From positions 1 to 45,758 of the forward strand of contig JAJYWQ010000072.1 of NCBI GenBank assembly GCA_021791415.1: a stretch of DNA of 45,758 nucleotides, read 5' to 3'. Shown here piece by piece: positions 1-7,351 of the stretch (position 1 is the stretch's first letter; each line of letters starts with the position of its first letter). The position numbers and the translations under genes are program-made. Under the pieces are notes generated by a model. That model did no database searches. It worked only from the letters and a program-made list of their open reading frames with translations, and had not been told where the DNA came from. Source of the stretch: a bacterium (lineage in GTDB: Bacteria > Chloroflexota > Dormibacteria > Aeolococcales > Bog-877).

Positions 1-1
1 G

Positions 2-313
2 CACGACGGTAGGCGGAAGACCTGCCTGTTCGACGTGAGAGACGCCCAGCGCGCGATGCGCGCGCTGGGCTTCCCACCCGAACTCTGGATTCCTCTCGGG
101 GAGGCGAGGATCACCCACGACGAGTTCGTCCTGCACGTGCAGGAGGTTCACGCGGCGCTGTCGGTGCATGCCGACACCGCGGAGGCGCGGCGTCGCTCCA
201 TGGTTCCGTCAGCGGTCCGGATCGTCCAGAACTACCTCGGCTGGGCGGACCGGGTGTGCGCCCACGGCACCGGGGTGGTCGAAACAGATGACCGCCGGCG
301 GCCCATCCCCTGA
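2..313 (+). CDS. C-terminal part of an unrecognised protein (partial)
   Basis: The reading frame is open from the left edge of the window to a TGA at 311-313, so the start codon may lie outside. About 103 residues are visible, ending in a polar, arginine-rich tail. There are no transmembrane stretches or motifs I recognise; two tryptophans and the central segment EFVLHVQEVHAALSVHAD look like an amphipathic helical domain. A GTG at 35 could be an internal start. The next gene begins only a few bases after this stop, so the two may be co-transcribed. The function is unknown. The frame has the same GC-rich third positions as its neighbours, which supports real coding. Confidence 0.5.
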   Translation, partial: HDGRRKTCLFDVRDAQRAMRALGFPPELWIPLGEARITHDEFVLHVQEVHAALSVHADTAEARRRSMVPSAVRIVQNYLGWADRVCAHGTGVVETDDRRRPIP

Positions 314-317
314 GCTG

Positions 318-1082
318 ATGGCTGCCGTCCCCGAGACGCTCAAGGTCGAGGTTGACCAGGAGTCCTTTGCGACCGAGGTGCTGGAGCGCTCCGCAGAGCG
401 CCCGGTGGTGGTGGACTTTTGGGCCACCTGGTGCGGCCCCTGCCGCCAGCTGGGTCCGGTTCTAGAGCAGGAGGTGGCCCGTCTGGAGGGGCAGGTCCTC
501 CTGCGGGCGGTGGATGTGGATCAGAATCCCCAGCTGGCCCGGATGTTCGGTGTCCGTGGCATACCCGCGGTCAAGGCCTACCGGGACGGCCAAGTGGTCG
601 CGGAGTTCGTCGGGGCCCAGCCGGCAGCCCAGGTGCGGGCCTTCCTGCAGCGGCTCCTGCCTTCCGAGGCGGACCTCTTGGCTGCGGGGGGGGACGAGGC
701 CTCCCTGCGCGCGGCGCTGGCCGCAGATCCCTCACACCTGCCGGCCCGGCGCCAACTCGCCGAGCACCTCCTGCGAGAGGGAAGGTCGGAGGAGGGCGGT
801 GAGGTCGCCGCCCTCGCGCCTCAGGACCGGGTCTGCGACGGGCTCTGCGCTTGGGCCCAGCTCCAGGGGGAGGCGGCGGCCGGTGACGTCCAGTTGCTGG
901 CGGCGCTACGAGCGGGCGACTTCGCCCAGGCGGCGACGCACGCCGTCGGCGCGGTGGCCGGCTCGTCCGGGGAGCGGCGGGACCTCCTTAGAAGGGTGGC
1001 GATACTCTGCTTCGAGCAGCTGGGGCCGGAGCACCCGGCCGTGGGGCCGGGCAGGGCCGCCCTGGCCTCATCCCTGTACTGA
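318..1082 (+). CDS. Thioredoxin-domain co-chaperone (CnoX/YbbN-like)
   Basis: The product is 254 residues. Residues 1-110 form a thioredoxin fold with the intact redox motif WCGPC (Cys39 and Cys42) and the cis-proline context GIPAVKAY. Residues 115-254 are alanine- and leucine-rich helices of TPR type (for example SLRAALAADPSHLPARRQLA). This architecture matches YbbN/CnoX proteins, which combine thiol protection with holdase activity and hand clients to chaperonins; the intact CGPC means this copy should also be redox active. ATG 318 puts the thioredoxin domain at the usual distance from the N-terminus. An in-frame ATG at 288 is an alternative that would overlap the previous gene. Neither has a strong ribosome binding site. 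Confidence 0.85.
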   Translation: MAAVPETLKVEVDQESFATEVLERSAERPVVVDFWATWCGPCRQLGPVLEQEVARLEGQVLLRAVDVDQNPQLARMFGVRGIPAVKAYRDGQVVAEFVGAQPAAQVRAFLQRLLPSEADLLAAGGDEASLRAALAADPSHLPARRQLAEHLLREGRSEEGGEVAALAPQDRVCDGLCAWAQLQGEAAAGDVQLLAALRAGDFAQAATHAVGAVAGSSGERRDLLRRVAILCFEQLGPEHPAVGPGRAALASSLY

Positions 1083-1131
1083 CCCCCAGAGCCGGACCTT
1101 CCCAGCGGCGGGACGGGCTGGGCGGTGGTTT

Positions 1132-1139
1132 GATATAGG
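1132..1139 (+). promoter_or_regulatory. -10-like element upstream of the YtxH-like gene
   Basis: GATATAGG is an AT-rich patch in GC-rich surroundings, about 30 bases before the ATG at 1167. A clear Shine-Dalgarno (GGTGGAGGGA, 1154-1163) follows, so this transcript would carry a short leader. Confidence 0.4.
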
Positions 1140-1166
1140 CCAGAACCAGCACAGGTGGAGGGACCG

Positions 1167-1496
1167 ATGGCTTACTTCCGAGGTTTGCGGCACGGCCTGG
1201 CCGCCGGCCTGGCCGTGGGTATCTTGGTCGCCCCCCGCCCCGGACCGGAGACGAGGCAGCGCCTGTCCCAGGGCTACCGGGGCGCACGCGACTTGGTCAC
1301 CCGCGTCGGGGGAGGGGCTGCGCGCACCTGGCAGGTGGTCCGTCCCATGGCGGCCGGAGCGGCCGGCGCCGCCGCCGGGGCGGCCAGGTTGGCGGGTCCT
1401 GTGGCCCATGGCTTGACCGAAAGGCTCCGCACCGGGGACGGGGACCCGGAGCCGTTCTTCTCGTTCCCTGAGCCGGGGGAGGAGCAGGAGAGGTGA
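1167..1496 (+). CDS. YtxH-like small envelope protein
   Basis: The product is 109 residues. It has a short N-terminal hydrophobic segment (GLAAGLAVGILVAPRPG), then an arginine-rich linker and an alanine/glycine-rich helical stretch, and an acidic tail. The hydrophobic segment followed by a PxPGxETR-type turn is typical of YtxH/gas-vesicle-associated small stress proteins, which are membrane anchored with a cytoplasmic coiled region; their biochemical role is unclear. The ATG is chosen because GGTGGAGGGA lies just upstream. The stop overlaps the GTG of the next gene, so the two are probably translated together. Confidence 0.6.
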   Translation: MAYFRGLRHGLAAGLAVGILVAPRPGPETRQRLSQGYRGARDLVTRVGGGAARTWQVVRPMAAGAAGAAAGAARLAGPVAHGLTERLRTGDGDPEPFFSFPEPGEEQER

Positions 1497-1723
1497 GCGC
1501 ACCGCAGGCCACGCCGGAGCAGCGCATCGCCGCCTTCTGGCGGGCGGTGGACGAGGAAATCGTGACTCCCGCCAGGCGCTACCTCAAGGGCTTCCGCGTC
1601 GGGCTGGTGCTGGGCCTGGCGCTGGCGCTTATCCTCACCCCCTGGAGGGGGGAGTCGATCCGCGTCCGGGTCGCGGCTGTCGGGGTCCGCGTCTGCCGCC
1701 CCCTCTGGCGGCGCCGCCCCTGA
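1493..1723 (+). CDS. Small single-pass membrane protein
   Basis: The product is 76 residues. GTG 1493 overlaps the upstream TGA (GTGA), with GGAGCAGGAGAG just before it acting as ribosome binding site. Residues 1-36 are charged, residues 37-50 (VGLVLGLALALILT) form one membrane segment, and the C-terminus is very arginine-rich. The hydrophobic segment followed by TPWRGE resembles that of the preceding YtxH-like protein (VGILVAPRPG), so these may be diverged duplicates or partners. The function is unknown. Confidence 0.55.
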   Translation: MSAPQATPEQRIAAFWRAVDEEIVTPARRYLKGFRVGLVLGLALALILTPWRGESIRVRVAAVGVRVCRPLWRRRP

Positions 1724-1730
1724 GCTGCGG

Positions 1731-2126
1731 TCAGCCGGCTCCGGCCACCACCTGGTCGTATGAGCCGTCGACGTTGACCTCTGTCTCGTCGTAGTCGGCC
1801 ATGAACGAGGTCCCGCACCCGCAGGCGTTGCGCGCCCTGGGGTTGGCGAGGCGGAACCCCCGACCCCGGTAGCTGTCCTCGAAGTCCACGATCGACCCGG
1901 CGACAAGCGGCAGCCCGTCCCGCTGGACCACGACCCGGACCCCGCTCACCTCGACCACCTCGTCGTCATCATTCACCTGGTCCTCGAGGTCGAAGAAGAG
2001 CTTGAACCCACGGCAGCCGCCCAGGCGCACGTCGACCCGGAAGGCGGCCGTGGGCCGGCCCTCCCGCTCCCGCCAGGTGGTGATCTCCTCGATGGCGTCC
2101 ACGGTGACGTGCAGCGCAGCTCCCAT
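1731..2126 (-). CDS. HesB/IscA-family (A-type) iron-sulfur carrier
   Basis: The product is 131 residues. A-type carriers hold Fe-S clusters through three cysteines, one in a GGC-x-G loop and two in a C-terminal CxC. Here they are Cys38 (RLGGCRGFK), Cys102 and Cys104 (NACGCGTSF), so the protein should be able to bind a cluster. It is more divergent than the second copy at 6965-7351. The ATG is fixed by a near-consensus -10 (TACAAT) 6 bases upstream, suggesting a leaderless mRNA. It is transcribed divergently from the MOSC gene through a 54-bp intergenic region and converges on the small membrane gene. Confidence 0.85.
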   Translation of the reverse strand: MGAALHVTVDAIEEITTWREREGRPTAAFRVDVRLGGCRGFKLFFDLEDQVNDDDEVVEVSGVRVVVQRDGLPLVAGSIVDFEDSYRGRGFRLANPRARNACGCGTSFMADYDETEVNVDGSYDQVVAGAG

Positions 2127-2132
2127 GCGCCG

Positions 2133-2138
2133 ATTGTA
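2133..2138 (-). promoter_or_regulatory. -10 TACAAT of leaderless IscA-like gene
   Basis: Read on the minus strand, TACAAT is followed by 6 bases and then the ATG at 2126. Transcription would begin at or next to the start codon. Confidence 0.6.
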
Positions 2139-2168
2139 GGCCGCCCCCGCCGGGCCGCCCCGACCGGG

Positions 2169-2174
2169 TACGGT
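2169..2174 (+). promoter_or_regulatory. -10 TACGGT of leaderless MOSC gene
   Basis: TACGGT, then 6 bases, then ATG 2181. It lies back to back with the minus-strand element at 2133-2138, making a compact divergent promoter pair. Confidence 0.5.
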
Positions 2175-2180
2175 TCGGGG

Positions 2181-2858
2181 ATGCTGCTGGAGCAGATCTG
2201 GCGTTATCCGGTGAAGTCGATGGCCGGGGAGCTGCTGCCCTCGGTCGAGGTGGGGCCGGGGGGCCTGGTCGGCGATCGCCGGGTGGCCCTCGTGGACCCC
2301 GCCGCTCGTCGCCCGCGACATCCGCTCACCGCCCGTGAGATCCCCCAGCTGCTCTCCTTCGCGGCCCGGTGGGAGTCCGGCGAGGCGGTTATCTCAGGGC
2401 CGGGACTAGCCGCGGTCAGCCACCGGGACCCGGCCGCCGCCGCCGCGCTGTCCGAGCACGTGGGTCGGCGTCTCGTATTCCTGGAGGTGAAGGACCCGGC
2501 CGTGGACGACTCGCCGGTGCACGCCGTCCACCTCTCCTGGGTGAGCCATCTGGAGGCCGAGCTGGGGGCCTCGGTCGACCCCCGCCGCTTCAGGGCCAAC
2601 CTTTACCTGAGCGGCACCAGCCCCGCTCCCGAAGGGTCCTGGCCAGGACGCCGGCTCCGCGCCGGCTCCGCCGCGCTCGAGGTCGTGGACGTCTGCCGGC
2701 GCTGCGCTCTCACCACCCGAGATCCCGCCGCTCCCGCCCAATCCTGGCCCCGGCTCCTCAGGCACCTCGTGGAGCGCCGGGCCGAGGTGCTGGGCGTCTA
2801 TCTCGGGACCGCGGTTCCCGGAGTGGTGCGCGCCGGAATGGACGTTCGGCTGGACTGA
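2181..2858 (+). CDS. MOSC-domain protein
   Basis: The product is 225 residues. The N-terminus (IWRYPVKSMAGE) is the hallmark of the MOSC N-terminal beta-barrel, and the C-terminal half carries the FRANLYLSG motif and a conserved cysteine in EVVDVCRRCALTT that fits the MOSC cysteine. MOSC proteins (Moco sulfurase C-terminal; YcbX, YiiM and mARC relatives) bind molybdenum cofactor or carry sulfur/reductase activity. That fits other molybdenum functions in this window (MoaD-MoaE at 9976, a molybdoenzyme at 6325), although the substrate is unknown. No Fe-S ferredoxin domain is fused, unlike in YcbX. The ATG has no ribosome binding site but sits 6 bases after a -10 element. Confidence 0.8.
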   Translation: MLLEQIWRYPVKSMAGELLPSVEVGPGGLVGDRRVALVDPAARRPRHPLTAREIPQLLSFAARWESGEAVISGPGLAAVSHRDPAAAAALSEHVGRRLVFLEVKDPAVDDSPVHAVHLSWVSHLEAELGASVDPRRFRANLYLSGTSPAPEGSWPGRRLRAGSAALEVVDVCRRCALTTRDPAAPAQSWPRLLRHLVERRAEVLGVYLGTAVPGVVRAGMDVRLD

Positions 2859-2911
2859 GGGCCGGTCGCTGGGCGCCGCTCCCGCTCCTGTGCCCAGCCC
2901 GCTGCCTCCGC

Positions 2912-2917
2912 TAACCT
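2912..2917 (+). promoter_or_regulatory. -10 TAACCT of leaderless gene at 2924
   Basis: TAACCT, 6 bases, then ATG 2924; there is no Shine-Dalgarno in between. Confidence 0.5.
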
Positions 2918-2923
2918 TCGGGC

Positions 2924-3319
2924 ATGGGCAGCATCGCCGATCCGCACTCTCCCGCGAGTACTGAGGCCCCTCCGCGGCACACCAGGACCCTGGGGGTGGT
3001 GGGGGCGGAGCTGATGGCTCGGTCCAGGGTCTTGGCCCTGGCGGCCCCGCTGGGGTGGACCCTGCGGGATGTCGGGACATCGGCTGACGCCCTGGGCGTC
3101 GACCTTTTGCTGGTGGACCTGAACCGGGCGCAGGACCTCCGTCTGGGGCTGCTCGACCAGGTGCGGAGCAACCTTCCTCAGCTCCCGGCCGTGTGCTTCG
3201 GGGCCCACGTCGAGGCGGGTGCCTGGGCCCCGGAGGCACGCCGCCTGGGTGCCACCTGCTGCGCCAATTCCAGCCTTTTGAGGGTGCTCCGCCAGCATCT
3301 GACGCCGGTGCCGGGGTGA
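2924..3319 (+). CDS. Hypothetical protein with receiver-like fold
   Basis: The product is 131 residues. After a disordered N-terminus (about 22 residues) the pattern is alternating: TLGVVGAELM, LRDVGTSADAL, DLLLVDLNRA, LPAVCFGAH, APEARRLGATCC, SSLLRVLRQHL. This strand-helix order, with an Asp after the third strand and a GA-x-C near the end, resembles a response-regulator receiver domain that has lost the N-terminal acidic pair and the conserved Lys. I therefore read it as a degenerate, probably non-phosphorylatable receiver. It has no output domain. Its stop overlaps the GTG of the M20 amidohydrolase (GTGA). Function unknown. Confidence 0.55.
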   Translation: MGSIADPHSPASTEAPPRHTRTLGVVGAELMARSRVLALAAPLGWTLRDVGTSADALGVDLLLVDLNRAQDLRLGLLDQVRSNLPQLPAVCFGAHVEAGAWAPEARRLGATCCANSSLLRVLRQHLTPVPG

Positions 3320-4506
3320 GCGACCTCGACCCCGGACAGCTGGCCCGGGAGATGGCGGGCAGGCTTTCCCAAGACCGTCGCCACCTCCACCGCCACCCCG
3401 ACCTCTCCGGGGCTGAGGGACCTACCGCCCAGTACATCGCCGCCCGGCTATCTGAGATCGGCTGGTCCCCGCGCCTCCTGATGGGGGGGCGGGCGGTGGT
3501 GGCGGATCTTGAGGGCGGTGCCGGGCCCGGCCGGCGCCTTCTACTTCGGGCCGACATCGACGCTCTCCCGATTCAGGAGAGGGGACCCGAGCGGCCGTAC
3601 CGCTCCGAGGTGCCGGGGGTGATGCACGCTTGTGGCCACGACGCCCACGTGGCCATCGCCCTGGGGGTCGCCCGGGGGCTGATGCGGCTCAGGGAGCAAC
3701 TCCATGGCGCGGTGCGCCTCGCCTTCCAGCCGGCGGAGGAGACCGCCGGAGGGGCGGAGGAGATGATCGGGGAGGGCGTCATGGACGATCCCCCGGTGGA
3801 GGGCGCTCTGGGCCTCCACATCTGGAGCGGGGTGCCGGCGGGCACGGTCGGGGTTCGCGACGGGGCGATCTTCGCCTCCGCCGACGAGTTCTCACTGGTG
3901 GTGAGGGGCCGAGGTGGCCACGGGGCCCTCCCTCACCAGGCACTGGACCCGGTTCCGATCACCAGCCTCATCGTGCTGGCCCTCCAGACCCTCGTGTCCC
4001 GGGAGACCTCTCCCTTCGAGTCCGCCGTGGTCACCGTGGGGCAGATCCAGGGCGGCCAGGCATTCAACGTGATCCCCGAGGAGGTGCGCCTCTCCGGCAC
4101 GGTTCGGGCCTTCAGCGCTGAGACCCGGCTGCGCCTCCTGCGGCGCATCGAGGAGACCTCAGCCGGGATCGCCGCCTCCTTCGGAGCTTCGGCGGAGACT
4201 GTGGTCGGGGCCGGCTGCCCCCCCGTGGTGTCAGACCCCCGGATGGCGGCCCTGGTCCGGGCTGCGGTGGCCGCCAGCCCCGGAGTGGGGCTGGTGGAGC
4301 CTGAGCCGATCACCGTGGGCGATGACGTGGCCCTCTTCCTGGAGCGGGTGCCCGGGTGCTACTTCCTGCTCGGGGGGGGCAACCGCGAGGTGGGGATCGT
4401 GGCACCTCACCACCATCCGGAATTCGACCTGGACGAGGCCTGCCTCCCCGTCGGGGTCGAGGTGATGCTGCGGGCGGCTCTGGCCTATTGTGCCGGGGAG
4501 GGCTGA
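3316..4506 (+). CDS. M20-family amidohydrolase
   Basis: The product is 396 residues from a GTG that overlaps the upstream stop. It matches M20D peptidases/amidohydrolases (hippuricase, IAA-amino acid hydrolase, N-acyl-amino-acid deacylase): RRHLHRHPDLS at the N-terminus, the metal-site motifs MHACGHDAHVA and FQPAEE, the dimerisation-domain motif GRGGHGALPHQALDP, and a C-terminal HHHPEFD. The two-metal site appears complete. Such enzymes remove acyl groups from N-acylated amino acids or cleave aminoacyl conjugates; the exact substrate cannot be read from sequence. The overlap with the receiver-like gene and the zinc-ribbon gene directly downstream suggests an operon. Confidence 0.9.
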   Translation: MSDLDPGQLAREMAGRLSQDRRHLHRHPDLSGAEGPTAQYIAARLSEIGWSPRLLMGGRAVVADLEGGAGPGRRLLLRADIDALPIQERGPERPYRSEVPGVMHACGHDAHVAIALGVARGLMRLREQLHGAVRLAFQPAEETAGGAEEMIGEGVMDDPPVEGALGLHIWSGVPAGTVGVRDGAIFASADEFSLVVRGRGGHGALPHQALDPVPITSLIVLALQTLVSRETSPFESAVVTVGQIQGGQAFNVIPEEVRLSGTVRAFSAETRLRLLRRIEETSAGIAASFGASAETVVGAGCPPVVSDPRMAALVRAAVAASPGVGLVEPEPITVGDDVALFLERVPGCYFLLGGGNREVGIVAPHHHPEFDLDEACLPVGVEVMLRAALAYCAGEG

Positions 4507-4507
4507 G

Positions 4508-4723
4508 GTGCTCCTCAATCCCCCCCCTTCCAGGTGCGAACATTGTGGGAGCGACCCTGCGGCATGGGAGTCGCTGGAGGGACCAGAGCGGCTGGTTCGG
4601 CTCGAGGACGGCAGGCAGGTGGTGCGCCGCGGGCGGGGACACCTCTGCTCGGCCTGCGGCCACTTGGAGCCGGTCGGCAGCGAGGGGATCCAGCAGGGCA
4701 CGACGGAGTTCAGACAGAGATGA
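4508..4723 (+). CDS. Small zinc-ribbon protein
   Basis: The product is 71 residues. Two CxxC knuckles (RCEHCG near residue 10 and LCSACG near residue 48) are spaced as in a zinc ribbon; the region between them is a short charged beta-rich segment. GTG 4508 starts one base after the stop of the amidohydrolase and the TGA overlaps the ATG of the coproheme decarboxylase gene (ATGA), so it is a tight operon member. The function is unknown; it could be a small metal-binding or nucleic-acid-binding accessory protein. Confidence 0.65.
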   Translation: MLLNPPPSRCEHCGSDPAAWESLEGPERLVRLEDGRQVVRRGRGHLCSACGHLEPVGSEGIQQGTTEFRQR

Positions 4724-5475
4724 CTGAAGTGAGCAGTCCCCCCGAACTGCAGATCGGGCCGGTCCGGGTTCGGGACGCCACCCGGCCCGCCCCGAGGCAG
4801 CTGGTCCGGTTCGCCTTCTTCCGCGTGGACCCCGCCTGGCGAAGGCTGGAGCCCGAGTTGCGGCGGGCGCACCGCGAGGAGTACGCCTCCCGGCTCGCGG
4901 AGCACAACCAGAGGATCCTGCTGCGCAGCTACTCGCTGGTGGGGACCCGGGGCGACTGTGACTTCATGCTCTGGGCGGTCAGCGAGGAGGTGGAGCGTCT
5001 CCAGGCCCTCTTCCAGGACCTCAACCGGACCTCCCTCGCCGGCTACCTGAGCTGCACCCACAGCTACACGGCGATGACCAAGCGGTCCAGCTATGTGGAC
5101 TCCGAACACCCTCAGGCCGGTGGCACGACCGACCGGCTGATCCTGGCCCCCGGCAAGCTGCGTTACCTTTTCGTCTACCCCTTCGTGAAGACCCGGGCCT
5201 GGTGGTCCCTCCCGGACGAGGAGCGCCAGCGGATGATGCAGGAGCACATCCGCATCGGGCACCTCTTTCCCAGCGTGAAGATCAACACCACCTACTCCTT
5301 CGGCCTTGACGACCAGGAGTTCGTGGTGGCCTTCGAGACCGACAGCGCGGCGGACTTCCTGGACTGCGTCCAGGCGCTTCGGGACTCGGAGGCATCCTCC
5401 TACACCCTGCGGGACGTGCCCAGCTTCACCTGCGTGCGGGCCAGCTTCGACGAAGCGTTGACGGCCCTGGGGTGA
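4720..5475 (+). CDS. chdC: Coproheme decarboxylase (HemQ/ChdC, chlorite dismutase family)
   Basis: The product is 251 residues, a full-length member of the chlorite dismutase superfamily. The actinobacterial/Gram-positive HemQ signature is present: YPFVKTRAWW (Tyr153 and Lys157, matching the catalytic Tyr and nearby Lys) and RMMQEHIRIG with His176 as the probable proximal heme ligand. ChdC oxidatively decarboxylates coproheme III to heme b, the last step of the coproporphyrin-dependent pathway. True chlorite dismutases carry a distal Arg in a different context, which favours ChdC here. It lies 26 kb from the hemA-hemL operon. ATG overlaps the zinc-ribbon stop. Confidence 0.87.
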   Translation: MTEVSSPPELQIGPVRVRDATRPAPRQLVRFAFFRVDPAWRRLEPELRRAHREEYASRLAEHNQRILLRSYSLVGTRGDCDFMLWAVSEEVERLQALFQDLNRTSLAGYLSCTHSYTAMTKRSSYVDSEHPQAGGTTDRLILAPGKLRYLFVYPFVKTRAWWSLPDEERQRMMQEHIRIGHLFPSVKINTTYSFGLDDQEFVVAFETDSAADFLDCVQALRDSEASSYTLRDVPSFTCVRASFDEALTALG

Positions 5476-5503
5476 GGCGCGGGCGTCTCTGGGCGGGTCC
5501 GAG

Positions 5504-6295
5504 ATGGTGAGGGAAACCGTGCCAGAGGTGTTCCTCCTCAGCCGTCCCAGCGTCGACCGCCAGGCGATGCGGGCCTACCTGGAGGCGATCGGAGGCGCAG
5601 GTTGGCTGGACCGCCGCCTGGCTGAGGCCGAGGGCGCGGTGAACGACGGCGAGCTCCTGGTGGAGTTCGCAGGGCGGGCCTGCTACAGGAGTTGGGAGCC
5701 CGGCCTCAACCCCAACGTGAGGAAAGTCCGGCGGGACCAGCGGGCCTACTTCCTCAACATCCTCTCCAGCCGTCACGGGAGCGTGCTGGAGCATGCCAAC
5801 TACACCTTCGCCCTGCACGGGGTGAGCCGGGTGGCCACCCACGAGATCGTCCGTCACCGGGCCGGCGCCGCCTACAGTCAGGAGAGCCTTCGCTACGTGC
5901 GGCTGGTGGACATCGGCTTCCGGGTGCCGCCGGCGCTGGAGCCGGTCCGTCAGCGCTGCCTGGAGATCGTCGAGCGGCTGGAGGAGTTCCAGGTGGAGGC
6001 CGCCCGCGAACTGGGCATCGACGCCGAGGGCGTCCCCTTCCACGTGAAGAAGGAGGTCACCTCGGCGCTGCGACGCCTCGCGCCCATCGGGCTCAGCACT
6101 GACCTGGTGATGACCATGAACCTGCGCACGCTGCGCCACGTGGTCGAGATGCGCACCGCCCCTGGCGCCGAGGAGGAGATGCGCCTCATCTTCTCCAGGA
6201 TCGCCGAGATCATGGCGCAGGAGTCATCGGGGGTCTTCCAGGATTTCCACCGGGAGGCGGACGGCAGCTGGGTTCCCGCCCACAGCAAGGTATGA
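5504..6295 (+). CDS. thyX: Flavin-dependent thymidylate synthase ThyX
   Basis: The product is 263 residues. ThyX makes dTMP from dUMP with methylene-tetrahydrofolate, FAD and NADPH. The dUMP/FAD signature appears as RHRAGAAYSQESLRY (residues 117-131), a variant of the RHR-x7-S motif with an additional residue and serines at 125 and 128. The second Arg-rich motif (LRTLRHVVEMR) near residue 208 matches the C-terminal FAD-binding region. No thyA is visible in the window. It begins 28 bases after chdC and its stop overlaps a possible ATG of the molybdoenzyme gene. Confidence 0.92.
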   Translation: MVRETVPEVFLLSRPSVDRQAMRAYLEAIGGAGWLDRRLAEAEGAVNDGELLVEFAGRACYRSWEPGLNPNVRKVRRDQRAYFLNILSSRHGSVLEHANYTFALHGVSRVATHEIVRHRAGAAYSQESLRYVRLVDIGFRVPPALEPVRQRCLEIVERLEEFQVEAARELGIDAEGVPFHVKKEVTSALRRLAPIGLSTDLVMTMNLRTLRHVVEMRTAPGAEEEMRLIFSRIAEIMAQESSGVFQDFHREADGSWVPAHSKV

Positions 6296-6312
6296 GCGCC
6301 GGGTGGGTGGCT

Positions 6313-6318
6313 TACGAT
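6313..6318 (+). promoter_or_regulatory. -10 TACGAT of leaderless molybdoenzyme gene
   Basis: TACGAT, 6 bases, then GTG 6325 in the correct frame. This favours GTG 6325 over the upstream ATG 6292. Confidence 0.45.
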
Positions 6319-6324
6319 GGAGTG

Positions 6325-6924
6325 GTGAAGTCGCTGAGGCGCGCCCCCGACCCCCGGGTGGCGGCCAACCCCGCCCGCCTACCCCCGGGGCAGGTGCTCA
6401 CCGAGAAGTGGCCGGTACTGCATTACGGCTCGGTGCCCCGCTACGACATCTCCACCTGGCGACTCCGAGTTTTCGGGGAGGTGGAGCGGGAGCAACTCCT
6501 CTCCTACCCCGAGCTGCTGGCGATGCCGGCGCGGGAGCTGCTCTGCGACATCCACTGCGTCACGACCTGGAGCCGCTTCGACAACCGCTTCCTGGGCGTG
6601 CCCCTGGCCGACCTTGCCCGGGCCGCCGGGGTGGGCCCCGAAGTCGCCTTCGTGGAGTTCCACTGCCACCAGGGCTTCACCACCTCGGTGCCCCTGGAGT
6701 TCGCCACCGCCGAGGATGCGCTCCTCGCCTATACGCACGACGGCTCGCCCCTGGCGCCGGAGCACGGCTATCCCTTGAGGGCGGTCTTTCCCCGCAAGTA
6801 CTTCTGGAAGAGCGCCAAGTGGGTGGAGGGCATCGAGTTCCTGAAGGAGGACCGGCTGGGCTTCTGGGAGCGCAACGGCTACAACAACAGCGCCGACCCC
6901 TGGCGCGAGGAGCGCTACTGGTGA
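6325..6924 (+). CDS. Sulfite-oxidase-fold molybdopterin oxidoreductase
   Basis: The product is 199 residues from GTG 6325; an ATG at 6292, overlapping the thyX stop, would add 11 residues. Conserved family motifs include WPVLHYGSVP, the cofactor-binding LLCDIHCVTTWS with the Cys expected to ligate molybdenum, FVEFHCHQGFTTS and the C-terminal GFWERNGYN. This is the single-domain YedY/SuoX-like group, which has no dimerisation or heme domain. YedY is exported by Tat and repairs oxidised methionine; here I see no twin-arginine signal before the domain, so a cytoplasmic location is more likely and the substrate is open. The cofactor would be made in part by the MoaD-MoaE fusion at 9976. Confidence 0.82.
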   Translation: MKSLRRAPDPRVAANPARLPPGQVLTEKWPVLHYGSVPRYDISTWRLRVFGEVEREQLLSYPELLAMPARELLCDIHCVTTWSRFDNRFLGVPLADLARAAGVGPEVAFVEFHCHQGFTTSVPLEFATAEDALLAYTHDGSPLAPEHGYPLRAVFPRKYFWKSAKWVEGIEFLKEDRLGFWERNGYNNSADPWREERYW

Positions 6925-6937
6925 GCCGCGGGCACGC

Positions 6938-6943
6938 TAGACT
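6938..6943 (+). promoter_or_regulatory. -10 TAGACT upstream of erpA-like gene
   Basis: TAGACT lies 21 bases before ATG 6965; AAGGGG (6951-6956) in between can act as ribosome binding site, so this transcript would have a short leader. Confidence 0.4.
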
Positions 6944-6964
6944 TGGTCACAAGGGGTTGGTCCC

Positions 6965-7351
6965 ATGGCAAGTCGAGGTACAGCATTCATGATCAGCGTC
7001 ACCGACCAGGCTCTGAGCCAGCTCAAGTCTTTGCTCGCTCAGCAGGAGAACCCCGAGATGGGCCTCAGGGTGTACGTCACCCCTGGCGGCTGCTCCGGGT
7101 TCAGCTACGGCATGGGGTTCGACGACGCCCCGGCCGGCGATGACGAGGTGACCGAGCAGGACGGCATCAAGGTTTTCGTGGACCCCTACAGCGCCACCTA
7201 CCTGGAGGGGGCGGAGATCGATTACATCGACAGCCTCATGGGGGGCGGCTTCACCGTCCACAACCCTCAGGCGGTGCGCACCTGCTCCTGCGGCAGCTCC
7301 TTCGACGCCGGCGACGGCGCAGGCGCGGCCAAGGCCTGCAGCGCGGTCTGA
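6965..7351 (+). CDS. erpA: A-type iron-sulfur cluster carrier (ErpA/HesB)
   Basis: The product is 128 residues. It closely follows the A-type consensus: GLRVYVTPGGCSGFSYGM (Cys43), the internal IDYIDSLMGGGFTVHNP, and the CxC of RTCSCGSSF (Cys107, Cys109), all three cluster ligands. The C-terminal tail is alanine/glycine-rich and has an extra Cys (AKACSAV) not usual in the family. ErpA-type carriers deliver clusters to apoproteins, including enzymes of isoprenoid synthesis; partners cannot be read here. This is the second A-type carrier in the window and the more canonical one. Confidence 0.88.
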   Translation: MASRGTAFMISVTDQALSQLKSLLAQQENPEMGLRVYVTPGGCSGFSYGMGFDDAPAGDDEVTEQDGIKVFVDPYSATYLEGAEIDYIDSLMGGGFTVHNPQAVRTCSCGSSFDAGDGAGAAKACSAV

